A stretch of 64,000 nucleotides of DNA from Bin87 sp034423595 (GCA_965207025.1 OZ242258.1:124001-188000), one strand, 5' to 3'. Shown: positions 43,556 through 52,047, counted from the first letter of the stretch. Program-made: numbers and translations. Notes: a model not told the origin generated them from the letters alone.

Positions 43556-44574
43556 CACAGGGCGACGACCATCTGCAACTCGCTGGTGGGATGGCACAAT
43601 GCCTCGAACGCTCCCTGGATGCCTTCCAGATGGACAAAATTCGTCGCCGAAAGCATGTGATCCACAGAAACCTTGCCGGATCTCATTAGCTCCAAGGCAA
43701 TTTGCCAGTCTTCGGGCAACGTTCCGAAGGACGATTGCATTCGCACTTCGCGGGCCATCCAGTTGGGCGGCACTACGGGAGTCGGTTCCCAGGCGATGGC
43801 GATCATCACTACCTGGCCCCCGCGGGCGCACAGGTCGAGACCCTGCTCCAGTGTTGACGGGGCGGCAGCGCACTCGAACACCACCTGCGGCCCCGTGCCG
43901 CCGGTCAGCTCCACCACCCTGGCCTCGAAGTCGGCGTCAGTAGGGTTCAGCACGGCATCAGCGCCCAGGCGTTGGGCGGCAGCGGCGCGCCCGGGGGCGG
44001 GCTCGGACACGATGACGGTAGTCGCGCCGGCGGCTCGGGCAGTCTGCATGCACAACAGCCCGATGGGCCCGGCGCCCAGGACCAGGACGGAATCGCCCAG
44101 TTTGATGTCGGAGAGGCGGACGGCGTGGACGGTGACGGCGCAAGGTTCGCAGAGGGCGGCCTGCTCATCGGTAACTTGGTCGGGCACCGCCGTAGGTTCC
44201 CACTCGTCCAGCAGCACATACTCCGCGTAGCCGCGGGGACGGGGATTTTGCTGGAACCCCATGGTGCGGTAGTTGAACCGGGGATTGGTTCGCGTCGCCG
44301 AGCCTCCGCCGGGGGGAGGATGTCCGCCGCCGCCGACCACGCGGTCTCCGATGCGCCAACGGCTCACGTCCGGGGCGACGTCAACGATGGTTCCGGTGTA
44401 TTCGTGCCCCATGACCGCGCCGGGCTGGGCAAGGTCGTACATGAAGGCGTGAACATCGGTGCCGCAGATGGCGGAATACTTGACCCGCATTACTACCTGG
44501 TTGGGGCCGGGGGTAGGGTCAGGCAACTCCTCGACCTGCAATACCTGTTCGCCTTTATAAACGGCGGCACGCAT
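43555..44574 (-). CDS. Zinc-type alcohol dehydrogenase without structural zinc lobe
   Basis: 339 aa medium-chain dehydrogenase. The catalytic zinc site is present (AICGTDVHAF, VMGHEYTG, and EPCAV). The region that normally holds four structural Cys is replaced by GGGGHPPPGGGSATRTN, a Gly/Pro-rich loop. The cofactor site is VLVLGAGPIGLLCMQ. Substrate unknown. Coupled to the downstream lipoprotein gene. A possible extended -10 (TGCTATCCT, reverse strand) lies near 44609-44617. Confidence 0.9.
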   Translation of the reverse strand: MRAAVYKGEQVLQVEELPDPTPGPNQVVMRVKYSAICGTDVHAFMYDLAQPGAVMGHEYTGTIVDVAPDVSRWRIGDRVVGGGGHPPPGGGSATRTNPRFNYRTMGFQQNPRPRGYAEYVLLDEWEPTAVPDQVTDEQAALCEPCAVTVHAVRLSDIKLGDSVLVLGAGPIGLLCMQTARAAGATTVIVSEPAPGRAAAAQRLGADAVLNPTDADFEARVVELTGGTGPQVVFECAAAPSTLEQGLDLCARGGQVVMIAIAWEPTPVVPPNWMAREVRMQSSFGTLPEDWQIALELMRSGKVSVDHMLSATNFVHLEGIQGAFEALCHPTSELQMVVAL

Positions 44575-44672
44575 GGCACATTCCCTCCTGCGTTGTGTGG
44601 CGGCGGAAGGATAGCACAGCCCGGGTGCGAGGGTTTTCTGTCGGCGCTGACGGATGTCTATGGGCGGGCTTT

Positions 44673-44762
44673 CTGGATTCCCGCTTTCGCGGGAATGACG
44701 GTGGGGTGGGCGGGAATGACGGTGGTGGGCGGGAATGACGGTGGTGGGCGGGAATGACGGTA
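44673..44762. repeat. GCGGGAATGACGG repeat with 19-bp tandem expansion
   Basis: CTGGATTCCCGCTTTCGCGGG hairpin, then four units of GCGGGAATGACGGTGGTGG-like sequence about 19-21 bp apart. Next comes a CTCTCCC repeat (44768-44815). Together they fill the 264-bp gap between the dehydrogenase and dnaN; no gene is seen there. Confidence 0.88.
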
Positions 44763-44767
44763 AGGAA

Positions 44768-44815
44768 CACCCTCACCCCAACCCTCTCCCACCAGGGGAG
44801 AGGGAGTTTTTGGAT
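44768..44815. repeat. Dispersed CTCTCCC hairpin repeat, copy 3
   Basis: CCCTCACCCCAACCCTCTCCC, ACCA, GGGGAGAGGGAG, TTTTTGGATGCCCT. Lies 24 bp past the dnaN stop. Confidence 0.85.
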
Positions 44816-44838
44816 GCCCTCTCAGGTTTACAAAAGCA

Positions 44839-46002
44839 CTACCACTGGACGTACATCGGCATGACGACGTGGACGTAGTGGTCGGAGTCGGCGGGACGGA
44901 AGACGCCGGGACTGGAGGAGTTGGTGACTTCCAGGGCGACTTTGCCCCGGCCCAGGACGTTCACGATGTCCATGAGGTAGCGCACGTTGAAGGCGATCTT
45001 GGCGTCCTGGCCGTCCAGCTGGTCGATGTCCAGCTCGTCCAGGTTGTCGCCGACCTCTTCGGAGCGGGCGGAGACCTTGAGCTGGCCGCCCTCGCCGGAC
45101 TCCTGGGGCATCATCTCCAATCGGACGATGTTGCTGCCATCGCGGGCGAACACGGCGGCGGACTGGGTGGCGCGCTTGAGGTCGTCGAGTTCCATGACGG
45201 CGCGGGTCTCGTAGCGTTCGGGGATGAGCTGGTCGTAGTTGGGGAAGTTGCCCTGCAACAGCTGGGAGACGACTTCGACATGCTCCAGCTTGAACATCAC
45301 CTGGCCCTTTTCGGGAGAGAGGGTCACCTGGACGGGAGCGCTCTGCTCGGAGGCGAGGCGCTGGATCTCGTTCATGGTGCGAGCGGGGACGATTACCTTC
45401 AGCTCATCGGCCACGGGTTCGGAGAGCTGGCCGGTGTACACGGCGAGGCGGAAACCGTCGGCGGCGGCCATGACGAGGTTCGACTCCTCTAGCTTGAGTT
45501 CCACGCCGGTGAGCACGGGACGGGATTCGTCCGAGGCGGCCGAGAAGGCGACGAGGCCGATGCCCTGGCGGAGCACCGAGGGGTCTATGTTGGTGGCGAA
45601 CCCGGAATCGACCTGGGGGATGGGAGGGAAATCGTCGGCGGAGGCGCCGTTGATGTGAGTCCGGGAGCGGCCGCAAGAGATGTGGAGGACGCTGCCGCCA
45701 CCGGCGTTGGGATCATCGGGGTCGGGGCCGCGCAGGTCGAGGTCGATGCGGTCGCTGGGGAGGGAGTTCACGAGGTCGGCGATCAATCGATGGGGGACGG
45801 TGATGGCTCCCTCCTCTTCGATCATTGCGCCGATCCAGGTGGTGATGGCTATTTCCAGGTTAGTAGCCGACAGCCGCAACATCCCCTGATCGCTGCTGAG
45901 CATGACGTTCTGGGTAATGGGAAGGGTGGAACGGCTGGCGACGGCGCGGCCCACGACGCCCAGTCCGCGAGCGAGATTTTCCTGAAGGCAAGATAGTTTC
46001 AT
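44839..46002 (-). CDS. dnaN: DNA polymerase III beta subunit (sliding clamp)
   Basis: 387 aa with three clamp domains. Typical elements: MKLSCLQENLARGLGVVGRAVASRSTLPITQNVML at the N-terminus, LMAAADGFRLAVYTG-like motif (VMAAADGFRLAVYTG) in domain 2, and the C-terminal HYVHVVMPMYVQW, close to the usual YVxMPMRL. Forms a dimeric ring tethering the replicative polymerase. It is not next to dnaA, recF or gyrB here, so this is not a classical origin locus. Confidence 0.95.
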   Translation of the reverse strand: MKLSCLQENLARGLGVVGRAVASRSTLPITQNVMLSSDQGMLRLSATNLEIAITTWIGAMIEEEGAITVPHRLIADLVNSLPSDRIDLDLRGPDPDDPNAGGGSVLHISCGRSRTHINGASADDFPPIPQVDSGFATNIDPSVLRQGIGLVAFSAASDESRPVLTGVELKLEESNLVMAAADGFRLAVYTGQLSEPVADELKVIVPARTMNEIQRLASEQSAPVQVTLSPEKGQVMFKLEHVEVVSQLLQGNFPNYDQLIPERYETRAVMELDDLKRATQSAAVFARDGSNIVRLEMMPQESGEGGQLKVSARSEEVGDNLDELDIDQLDGQDAKIAFNVRYLMDIVNVLGRGKVALEVTNSSSPGVFRPADSDHYVHVVMPMYVQW

Positions 46003-46047
46003 GTTGGGCGATCCTGTTAAAAAATCGGATGTTTTTACGTGGGCGGA

Positions 46048-46056
46048 TTATAGCAC
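46048..46056 (-). promoter_or_regulatory. Extended -10 promoter of dnaN
   Basis: Reverse strand TG-C-TATAAT; no clear -35. The hexamer ends 45 nt before the dnaN ATG. Confidence 0.5.
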
Positions 46057-46074
46057 GAGGCCACCACGCGCCCG

Positions 46075-47307
46075 TCACGGGCCATAGGCTTTGGCGCCCT
46101 TGTACTGTACCTGCCGGTCGGGAATCAGGCTGCGTCTGGCGAAAAACCTGGTCTCGTCGTCCTCGTGCTCGGTGCAGGTGTTCCGGAGTTGCCACAGCAA
46201 TTTGCCCAGTACAGTTTCGTTGAAGAGCCAGTGTTCCACGGCGATGCTGGCGGACATTCCCGGTTGGGCCGACGCGGCCTCGGAATAATACGCTTTCAGG
46301 TCCTCGCAAACGAGCTTGAGCAGGCGGGCGGTGGTCAGATCTCCACGCGGCGCCGGTGTCTCTTCATCCTCGAGGTAACCGGCCAGGAACCGCCCGGCCC
46401 GCTGAATGTCCAGGTCGCTGATGCCGACGGTGGTGCGTCCCCGCTGGCGCACCGCCAGATCGTACCAGGGAGCGACCTGCTGTATTTCTTGCAGCAGATC
46501 TTCTACGATGCCGCGTTCGACGGACGACGGCTGCGGCAGGTCGATGGGGCAAGACATTCCGGTGAAATCAACGCCGGCCAGTTCGGGTGGCACGTCTTCA
46601 GGGTAGTCTTGCAGAACAGGTCCAGATTCGGCATCCAGCAACTCCAAAGCGGCATGCAGGACGCGGGTCTGGAACGCCGGATCGTTGGGCACACCCAGAG
46701 GCCGCCCCAGCTCAAAGGACACCCACAGGGCGCGCGGGGGCCGGATGGCTACGGTGTGCTCGCGGATCAGGCTGATCTGCGTGGTGCCTATTCCCTCCTG
46801 CTCGATATAATGGGCGAGTCCGCCAACGGCGCACGTGCAGCGCGGTCAAACGGGCACCAGCAGCACGGTATCCACGGCGTCGCGTTTCATCAGTCCGGCG
46901 ATGTGGCGCGCGGTGTCTTCCAGCAGTTCGGGAGCGTTGGCGCCCATAACGGTGTAGTGATATTCGGCCACCGAGCCGATCACTCCGGCATCGGCCAACT
47001 CGCGCAGCCGGTCCAGCGGGAAGCAAACGTTGTGGTCCTGCTGGAATCCGGAGCGGTCGAAGTTGACCGAACGGTGGGACATGATGATGTCGTTGGGCTG
47101 GGTTTGGCCGGGAATGACGCGATAGCCGGCGTCTCTCCACGCAAAAGCCCGGTCGCTGCGGGTTTGCAGCGCCGCCGTCGAAAGAATCGCGACCCTTCGT
47201 TCCGACAGCGGTTTGCCCGTCACGAACGGCGTGGAATCGAAATGCGGCATCGGGATTTTCATCATCAGGTCGCGTTCGCCGGCTGGAAGGTCTTTCAATC
47301 TGGCCAT
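46075..47307 (-). CDS. Selenoprotein B-type reductase (glycine/betaine/D-proline reductase family), UGA = Sec154
   Basis: A 410-codon frame, continuous except for one TGA at 46848-46846 (codon 154). The TGA sits in the context LLVPV-U-PRCTCAVGG; Sec-x-x-Cys in this position is the active site of GrdB/PrdB-type selenoproteins, which reductively cleave C-N bonds of glycine, betaine, sarcosine or proline. The downstream half (IEQEGIGTTQISLIREHT, then PRALWVSFELGRPLGVP) continues the same frame and family without other defects. A hairpin with a G-first apical loop follows the TGA. AGAGGAGAAGC precedes the ATG. No GrdA, GrdC or Sec-machinery genes are in the window, so substrate and decoding capacity are inferred. 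Automated callers would split it into two genes. Confidence 0.85.
46818..46848 (-). promoter_or_regulatory. Putative bacterial SECIS hairpin after the UGA
   Basis: After TGA (46848-46846) and 11 nt, GTGCGCC (46834-46828) pairs with GGCGGAC (46824-46818) with one G-G mismatch, enclosing a GTT loop. The distance from UGA to the apical loop is 18 nt and the first loop base is G, within the published bacterial SECIS description. Folding was judged by eye. Confidence 0.55.
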
Positions 47308-47352
47308 TGCTTCTCCTCTGGGGATTTCTGCCGGCTAAACCGGAGGTTGCCA

Positions 47353-47361
47353 AGTTTAGCA
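47353..47361 (-). promoter_or_regulatory. Extended -10 promoter of the selenoprotein gene
   Basis: Reverse strand TG-C-TAAACT, ending 45 nt before the ATG at 47307, the same spacing as for dnaN and the AlaX gene. Confidence 0.4.
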
Positions 47362-47392
47362 TCCCTTTGCATGGGGTTGTTAGATCGGCAAC

Positions 47393-47425
47393 TGGATTCC
47401 CGCTTTTGCGGGAATGACGAGTTGA
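47393..47425. repeat. GCGGGAATGACGG repeat, copy 4
   Basis: CTGGATTCCCGCTTTTGCGGG hairpin with AATGACGA tail, in the divergent gap between the selenoprotein and AlaX genes; no tandem expansion here. Confidence 0.8.
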
Positions 47426-47438
47426 GGTGGGGCGGGAT

Positions 47439-47447
47439 TGCTATAAT
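47439..47447 (+). promoter_or_regulatory. Extended -10 promoter of the AlaX-like gene
   Basis: TG-C-TATAAT with no convincing -35; ends 45 nt before ATG 47493. Confidence 0.5.
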
Positions 47448-47492
47448 GCCGAACTGCAATCATTGATAACTCGGTTTGAGGGAGAGGGCCAC

Positions 47493-48221
47493 ATGACGGA
47501 ATTGCTGTTTTTGAACGACGCCTACGTGTCGGAGTTTGACGCGGTGGTTACGGATGTGAATGACGACGGGGGGTTGGTTCTGGATCGGACGGCCTTTTAC
47601 ATCGGCGGCGGCGGCCAGCCCTATGACGTGGGAACTTTGACCGACGTGGAAACCGGGGTTGAGTACACGGTTACCAAGGCAGGACGGGCCGGTGGGTCGG
47701 TGGTGCATACCGTCGATGGCGACGTGAAACCGACGGTGGGAACGGCGTTGCGTGGGGCGATTGACTGGGAGCGGCGATACCTGCTGATGCGAACACACAC
47801 GGCGTTGCACATCCTTTGCGGCGTGGTGTGGCGCGACTACGGCGCGTTGGTTACGGGCGGCGACATGCGTCCGGGGACGGCGCGGATGGACTTTGAGCTG
47901 GAGAATATGTCGGCGGAATTCGCTGAAGAAGTGGAGGCTCGCATCAACGCTGAGGTGGAACAGGGTCGGGACATCGGCGTGGACTTCATGGGGCGGGAGG
48001 AGGCTGACGCCCACCCGGATTTGATCCGCACGAAGATCAACCTGCTGCCGGCGTCGATGGCCGAAGTGCGGACGATAGATATTGTGGGTCTGGACCTGCA
48101 AGCGGATGGCGGTACGCACGTACATAACACCCGGGAGGTTGGCCGCATCAACGTGGTGGGGCACGAGAGCAAAGGACGGATCAACAAACGGCTGCGGATT
48201 GCATTGGCTGATGGAGGGTGA
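47493..48221 (+). CDS. AlaX-like alanyl-tRNA editing protein
   Basis: 242 aa from ATG 47493 (GAGGGAGAGGGCCAC upstream). Free-standing relative of the AlaRS editing domain that deacylates Ser-tRNA(Ala) or Gly-tRNA(Ala). It has the N-terminal beta-barrel (TAFYIGGGGQPYDVGTL), the zinc-binding HTALH and the later GGTHVHNTREVG. In many AlaX proteins the residue before GGTH is Cys, a zinc ligand; here it is Asp (QADGGTH). Confidence 0.92.
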   Translation: MTELLFLNDAYVSEFDAVVTDVNDDGGLVLDRTAFYIGGGGQPYDVGTLTDVETGVEYTVTKAGRAGGSVVHTVDGDVKPTVGTALRGAIDWERRYLLMRTHTALHILCGVVWRDYGALVTGGDMRPGTARMDFELENMSAEFAEEVEARINAEVEQGRDIGVDFMGREEADAHPDLIRTKINLLPASMAEVRTIDIVGLDLQADGGTHVHNTREVGRINVVGHESKGRINKRLRIALADGG

Positions 48222-48227
48222 CGAAGG

Positions 48228-48261
48228 AATTTTTACATGGATAAACGGGATAAATGGGATG
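48228..48261. repeat. TTTACATGGATAAA repeat, copy 1
   Basis: GGAATTTTTACATGGATAAA followed by CGGGATAAATGGGAT. A second copy (48821-48877) ends the next gene. Confidence 0.65.
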
Positions 48262-48303
48262 GTTTCTGTTACTGGCTACGTGAGTGGATTCCGGAGCAGG
48301 TGA

Positions 48304-48837
48304 ATGGACGTTAGAACGCAGCGGCTAGACGAACGGATCCGACGGCGGCGGGCAGATTTGGATGCGATGCTCGCACCCGGCGAGGCTGACAGGTGCGACG
48401 TGTTGGCGGCGCAGCACAGGTTGGCGCACGCTTACCGGGCGGCGCGGCGGTTCGATGAGGCAATCCAGTGGTTCACGGAGGCCGTAAAGGGGAGCGTGGA
48501 CACATTCGGTGAGAATCACGTGGAGACGTTGCGGTATCGGAGCAGCCTGGCGAACTGCCACTATGCGGCGGGAAATACCGACCGGGCCATTGAGATGTTT
48601 CGGGAATTGTACGAGGCGCGTCTGTCTGTGCTGGGTGAAGGTCATCCGGATACGATGAGGAGCAGGGGGAGCCTGGCCAACGCCCTGGAGTCCATTGGAC
48701 GTTATGGCGAAGCGGAGGGTTTGCACCGGCGGAACGTCGGGGATCGAGAGGATACGTTGGGTTCCGAGCATCCGTCCACGGAGGCGAGCCGGCGGAATTT
48801 GGAGCGGGCGGCGGCGAGAGGGAATTTACATGGATAA
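48304..48837 (+). CDS. Tetratricopeptide repeat protein
   Basis: 177 aa with about three kinesin-light-chain-like TPR units of 42 residues: AHAYRAARRFDEAIQWFTEAV, LANCHYAAGNTDRAIEMFREL and LANALESIGRYGEAEGLHRRN, linked by the FGENHVETL / LGEGHPDTM / LGSEHPSTE motif. Protein-protein interaction scaffold; partner unknown. The last residues (RGNLHG) come from a dispersed repeat, so the original C-terminus may have been altered. Confidence 0.82.
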   Translation: MDVRTQRLDERIRRRRADLDAMLAPGEADRCDVLAAQHRLAHAYRAARRFDEAIQWFTEAVKGSVDTFGENHVETLRYRSSLANCHYAAGNTDRAIEMFRELYEARLSVLGEGHPDTMRSRGSLANALESIGRYGEAEGLHRRNVGDREDTLGSEHPSTEASRRNLERAAARGNLHG

Positions 48838-48877
48838 ATTCTCCAGAGGCGGACCTGCGGCGGGATGAACGGGATAG
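48821..48877. repeat. TTTACATGGATAAA repeat, copy 2
   Basis: GGGAATTTACATGGATAAA, a 24-bp insert, then GGGATGAACGGGATAG. Provides the last codons and stop of the TPR gene. Confidence 0.65.
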
Positions 48878-48883
48878 TATAAG

Positions 48884-51502
48884 TTGCAGATAAGCTCTCG
48901 CTCACCCCAACCCTCTCCCACCAGGGGAGAGGTAGTTTTCAGATACCTTTTGAAGCCGCTGACGCCGCGCGGGTGGCGGTGGCCGGCCTTTGGTTGGCTG
49001 GAATTTGGGTTTTTGCTGATTGCCCTAGTAGCGGCCGGGATGCGGTTGTGGGAACTGGATGGGCGGGTGATGCATTATGACGAGGCGATTCATCTGCATT
49101 ACTCGTGGAAACTGGCTAGGGGCGTGGAGTTTCTACATTCGCCGTGGATGCACGGACCGTTCCAGATTGAACTGGTGGCCATATTCCTGCGAATCCTGGG
49201 CGATACGGACTTTGTAGCACGGTTGCCTTACGCCCTGTTTGGCGTCGCGCTGGTGATATTGCCTTATTTTCTGCGTCTTCAGATCGGCGACAAGGGAGCG
49301 ATTAGCGCGGCGGTGATATTGACGTTTTCACCGTCGCTGCTGTACTTCAGCCGGTTTGGGCGAAATGACATCCTGATGGTAGTGTGGGCGATGTTGCTGC
49401 TCATCTTCCTGTGGCGATACACAGAGAGTAGCAAACCTCGGTATTTGTTCGGGACGGCAGTAGTCACGGCATTGATGCTGGCGTCGAAAGAGACTGCGTA
49501 TTTCGTCATTCTGTTCATGGGACTGGCCGCCCTAGGGCTGGGCTGGCGTCAATTGTGGGATGTAGCAAGGCGTCGGATGGCGTTGGCGGACGCCCGGAGT
49601 GCGGCGGGGTTTTTTCTGCTGCTGGCAACGCTGACATTGCCGCAAGCGGCGGCGGGCATCTCGGTGTTGCAGGGGCCGCTGGGTTTGACGCTGGCTGCGG
49701 GAGATACCGGGTCCACGGGGGAAACGGGCGCGCCGGTGTGGGAAGCGCCGTTCGTATCGCTGCCGCTTTGGGATGCGCCGGTTTGGATTCACGTGATTGG
49801 CGTTCTGGCGTTGTTGGGCGTGGCGTTGGGGATCGGATGGTTCGTGTGGAAGCTGCGTAGTGTGCTTGACCTGACGGCGGTGGCAATTGCGACCACGTGC
49901 GCCGTGGCGGCGGTGTCGGTGGTGGTGGTAGGCCCGGTTCAAGGGATGCTTAATGAACCTGGCATGTTGGGGATTTACCTGGATTGCTCGATTGGGGCGG
50001 CGTTGCTGGTGATGGGCGCAGCGATGGGACTCGTTGCGCCGACGGCCCTGGGCAGATCACGCCGGATGGCGGCGCTGCTGGGGCCGGCGGCAATACTGAC
50101 GTGGCTGTGGCTGGCGGCGTTAGGTGGAGGACTGACGCTGGCGGCGGAACTGTTGCCAGCGGCCGCGCCAGTGGCGGACCTTGAGGCAGGCTCGGTTGCG
50201 GCGAACTACCTGGCGCCGGTGTTGGCCCTACTGTTGCTGCTGGTGGTAGGTGGAGCAGTGGGCATCGCCTGGGGAGGTAGTGTCTGGATTCTGTGCGCCG
50301 GGCTGTTTTACGCGATCTGGGCGACGCTGTACACGACGTTTTTCACGAACTGGCCGGGAGTCTTCACGGGAGCGTGGCAGAGCCTGGGCTATTGGCTAGC
50401 ACAACAGGAAGTGGCCCGGGGCAATCAGCCCTGGTACTACTACGGCGTCGGGTTGACCGTGTACGAGTTGCTGGCGCTGGTTTTCGGGCTGGCGGCGGTG
50501 GTGTGGCTGATACGACGGAGGGAGCCGTTTGGGGTCGTGCTGGCAGCGTGGGTGATAGCGACGCTGGCGATCTACACCGTCGCAGCGGAAAAAATGCCGT
50601 GGCTGTTGGTCAATATAACGGTTCCGCTGGCGTTGGCGGCCGGTATGCTGCTGGGAAACCTGATGGAAGGCATACGCCGGCCGGTGGGTATTGGAGAACG
50701 ATGGCGGATGGCGGGTCTGTTCGCGTTGGCGCCAGCGTGGACGCTAACGGCGGTTTGGGTGGCATGGCTGGCGGCGCGAGGCGATGCGGCGAGTCTGCCG
50801 GGGTGGCTGGCGGCGTTGATCCTGTTGCCGCTGGCGGCGGGCATGGCGTGGCTGGTGAGAGTGCAGCCGGGAGGCGGCCGGGCGGTGGCTTTAGGCATCG
50901 CCGGGCTGCTGCTGGTTTTCGGGACGGTGACCGCGTTTCGGGCGGCGTACACTTACGACGACTCAAAGCTGGAGATACTGGCATACGCGCAGGGGTCGGC
51001 GGACCTGTTGAGGTCGTACTCGGAGCTGCGGGAAGACGCGCTGGCGGTTGGTCGGGACGCGGCCGTGAAGGTGGACTATGATATGTGGTACCCGTTCCAG
51101 TGGTACGTGCGGAACGACACCGAGGAAGGCACATTGTGGTTTGACCACTTCTGCACGGCCAACGTGGACAAAGGGTCGGATGAATGCCGGAAGGTGGGCG
51201 AAGACGCCGGTCCGGTGGCGTACCTGGCGGAAGTGGCGCACGCGGTGAAAGCAGAGGACGCAGAGGCGTACAACCGGGAAGGACCGATGCGAAACCTGCT
51301 GTGGTATCCTGAAACCTACCGGCGCCCCGGGGAAGCGCGCGACGAAACGTCGATGTGGTCGCAGTTGACTGCGGACGTCGATTTCTTCCGGGACAGTGCG
51401 GCAAATCCCGAGAAATGGCAACAGGCCATCGAGTACATTGTGGCGCGGCGGCAGGACAGCGACTGGTACTCTGCCGAGTATTACCAGTACACGCGGGAAT
51501 AA
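48884..51502 (+). CDS. GT39-like glycosyltransferase / TIGR03663-type membrane protein
   Basis: Up to 872 aa. About a dozen membrane segments follow the catalytic-loop motif MHYDEAIHLHYSWKLARG (the His/Asp/Glu cluster of dolichyl-phosphate-mannose-type transferases) near residue 65. The C-terminal 200 residues are soluble. Probably transfers a sugar from a polyprenyl-phosphate donor outside the membrane. There is no ATG at the 5' end: the frame starts at TTG 48884 and its first 16 codons are a dispersed repeat. TTG 48950 is an alternative start. Followed by HEPN-like, flippase-like and FAD oxidoreductase genes in one run. Confidence 0.85.
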   Translation: MQISSRSPQPSPTRGEVVFRYLLKPLTPRGWRWPAFGWLEFGFLLIALVAAGMRLWELDGRVMHYDEAIHLHYSWKLARGVEFLHSPWMHGPFQIELVAIFLRILGDTDFVARLPYALFGVALVILPYFLRLQIGDKGAISAAVILTFSPSLLYFSRFGRNDILMVVWAMLLLIFLWRYTESSKPRYLFGTAVVTALMLASKETAYFVILFMGLAALGLGWRQLWDVARRRMALADARSAAGFFLLLATLTLPQAAAGISVLQGPLGLTLAAGDTGSTGETGAPVWEAPFVSLPLWDAPVWIHVIGVLALLGVALGIGWFVWKLRSVLDLTAVAIATTCAVAAVSVVVVGPVQGMLNEPGMLGIYLDCSIGAALLVMGAAMGLVAPTALGRSRRMAALLGPAAILTWLWLAALGGGLTLAAELLPAAAPVADLEAGSVAANYLAPVLALLLLLVVGGAVGIAWGGSVWILCAGLFYAIWATLYTTFFTNWPGVFTGAWQSLGYWLAQQEVARGNQPWYYYGVGLTVYELLALVFGLAAVVWLIRRREPFGVVLAAWVIATLAIYTVAAEKMPWLLVNITVPLALAAGMLLGNLMEGIRRPVGIGERWRMAGLFALAPAWTLTAVWVAWLAARGDAASLPGWLAALILLPLAAGMAWLVRVQPGGGRAVALGIAGLLLVFGTVTAFRAAYTYDDSKLEILAYAQGSADLLRSYSELREDALAVGRDAAVKVDYDMWYPFQWYVRNDTEEGTLWFDHFCTANVDKGSDECRKVGEDAGPVAYLAEVAHAVKAEDAEAYNREGPMRNLLWYPETYRRPGEARDETSMWSQLTADVDFFRDSAANPEKWQQAIEYIVARRQDSDWYSAEYYQYTRE
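48899..48945. repeat. Dispersed CTCTCCC hairpin repeat, copy 4
   Basis: CTCACCCCAACCCTCTCCC, ACCA, GGGGAGAGGTAG, TTTTCAGATACC. It overlaps the 5' end of the GT39-like frame. Confidence 0.85.
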
Positions 51503-51527
51503 AGGTTGCAATGAAGGCGGTTTGTGA

Positions 51528-52037
51528 ATGACGACAGCAACGGCATTGCCGGAGCCAGGTAATGTTTCGGTGGCCGACCGGGTGCAAATCAGCAAGCGGT
51601 TGATAGAACAGGCGCTAGAGGAACTGGACAAGGGCGACCGTCTCCAGGCGACGGAGAAAGTTTGGGGTGCGTTGGCGCAGATGATGAAGGCGCACGGGCA
51701 GCAACGGGGATGGCTGAACTTGGGTAGTCACCGGACAGTGGGACGCATTGCACAGCAGCTGCATGCAGAATATCAAGAGATGGATGTAGCCAATGCGTAC
51801 ATTGCGGCGGACAATGGGCATCGGAATTTCTACGATAACGAGATGAGTCCGCCTGAGATAGCGGAGATTATAGTAACGGTGGCGAACGTGATGCCGGATC
51901 TGGAACGGGCCCTAGGTGAACCGCCGCGTCCTTTTGAGATCCGAGAGCAAGACGTTTGGCGAGTGCGGACGCTTACCGGGCGGCAGAATCTGGAGGTTGG
52001 GGATTCGTCCCCGACCGGATTCTCAAACACGCATTAG
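51528..52037 (+). CDS. HEPN/PaREP1-like protein
   Basis: 169 aa, mostly helical. DRVQISKRLIEQALEELDKGD and the ATEKVWGALAQMMKAHG helix resemble PaREP1-type HEPN-like proteins, and RNFYDNEMSPPEIAEI resembles the later part of that family. A canonical HEPN RNase motif (R-x4-6-H) is not evident, so catalytic activity is doubtful. Lies 25 bp after the GT39-like gene. Confidence 0.65.
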   Translation: MTTATALPEPGNVSVADRVQISKRLIEQALEELDKGDRLQATEKVWGALAQMMKAHGQQRGWLNLGSHRTVGRIAQQLHAEYQEMDVANAYIAADNGHRNFYDNEMSPPEIAEIIVTVANVMPDLERALGEPPRPFEIREQDVWRVRTLTGRQNLEVGDSSPTGFSNTH

Positions 52038-52047
52038 ATCGCCCGGA

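Noticed and set aside
44839..46060. Replication origin near dnaN
   Set aside because: No dnaA, recF or gyrB neighbours and no cluster of DnaA-box-like sequences was noticed; dnaN and gyrA are 15 kb apart.
50293..51081. Gly-rich 262-codon frame inside the GT39-like gene
   Set aside because: Out-of-frame reading of a membrane-protein gene; low-complexity composition only.
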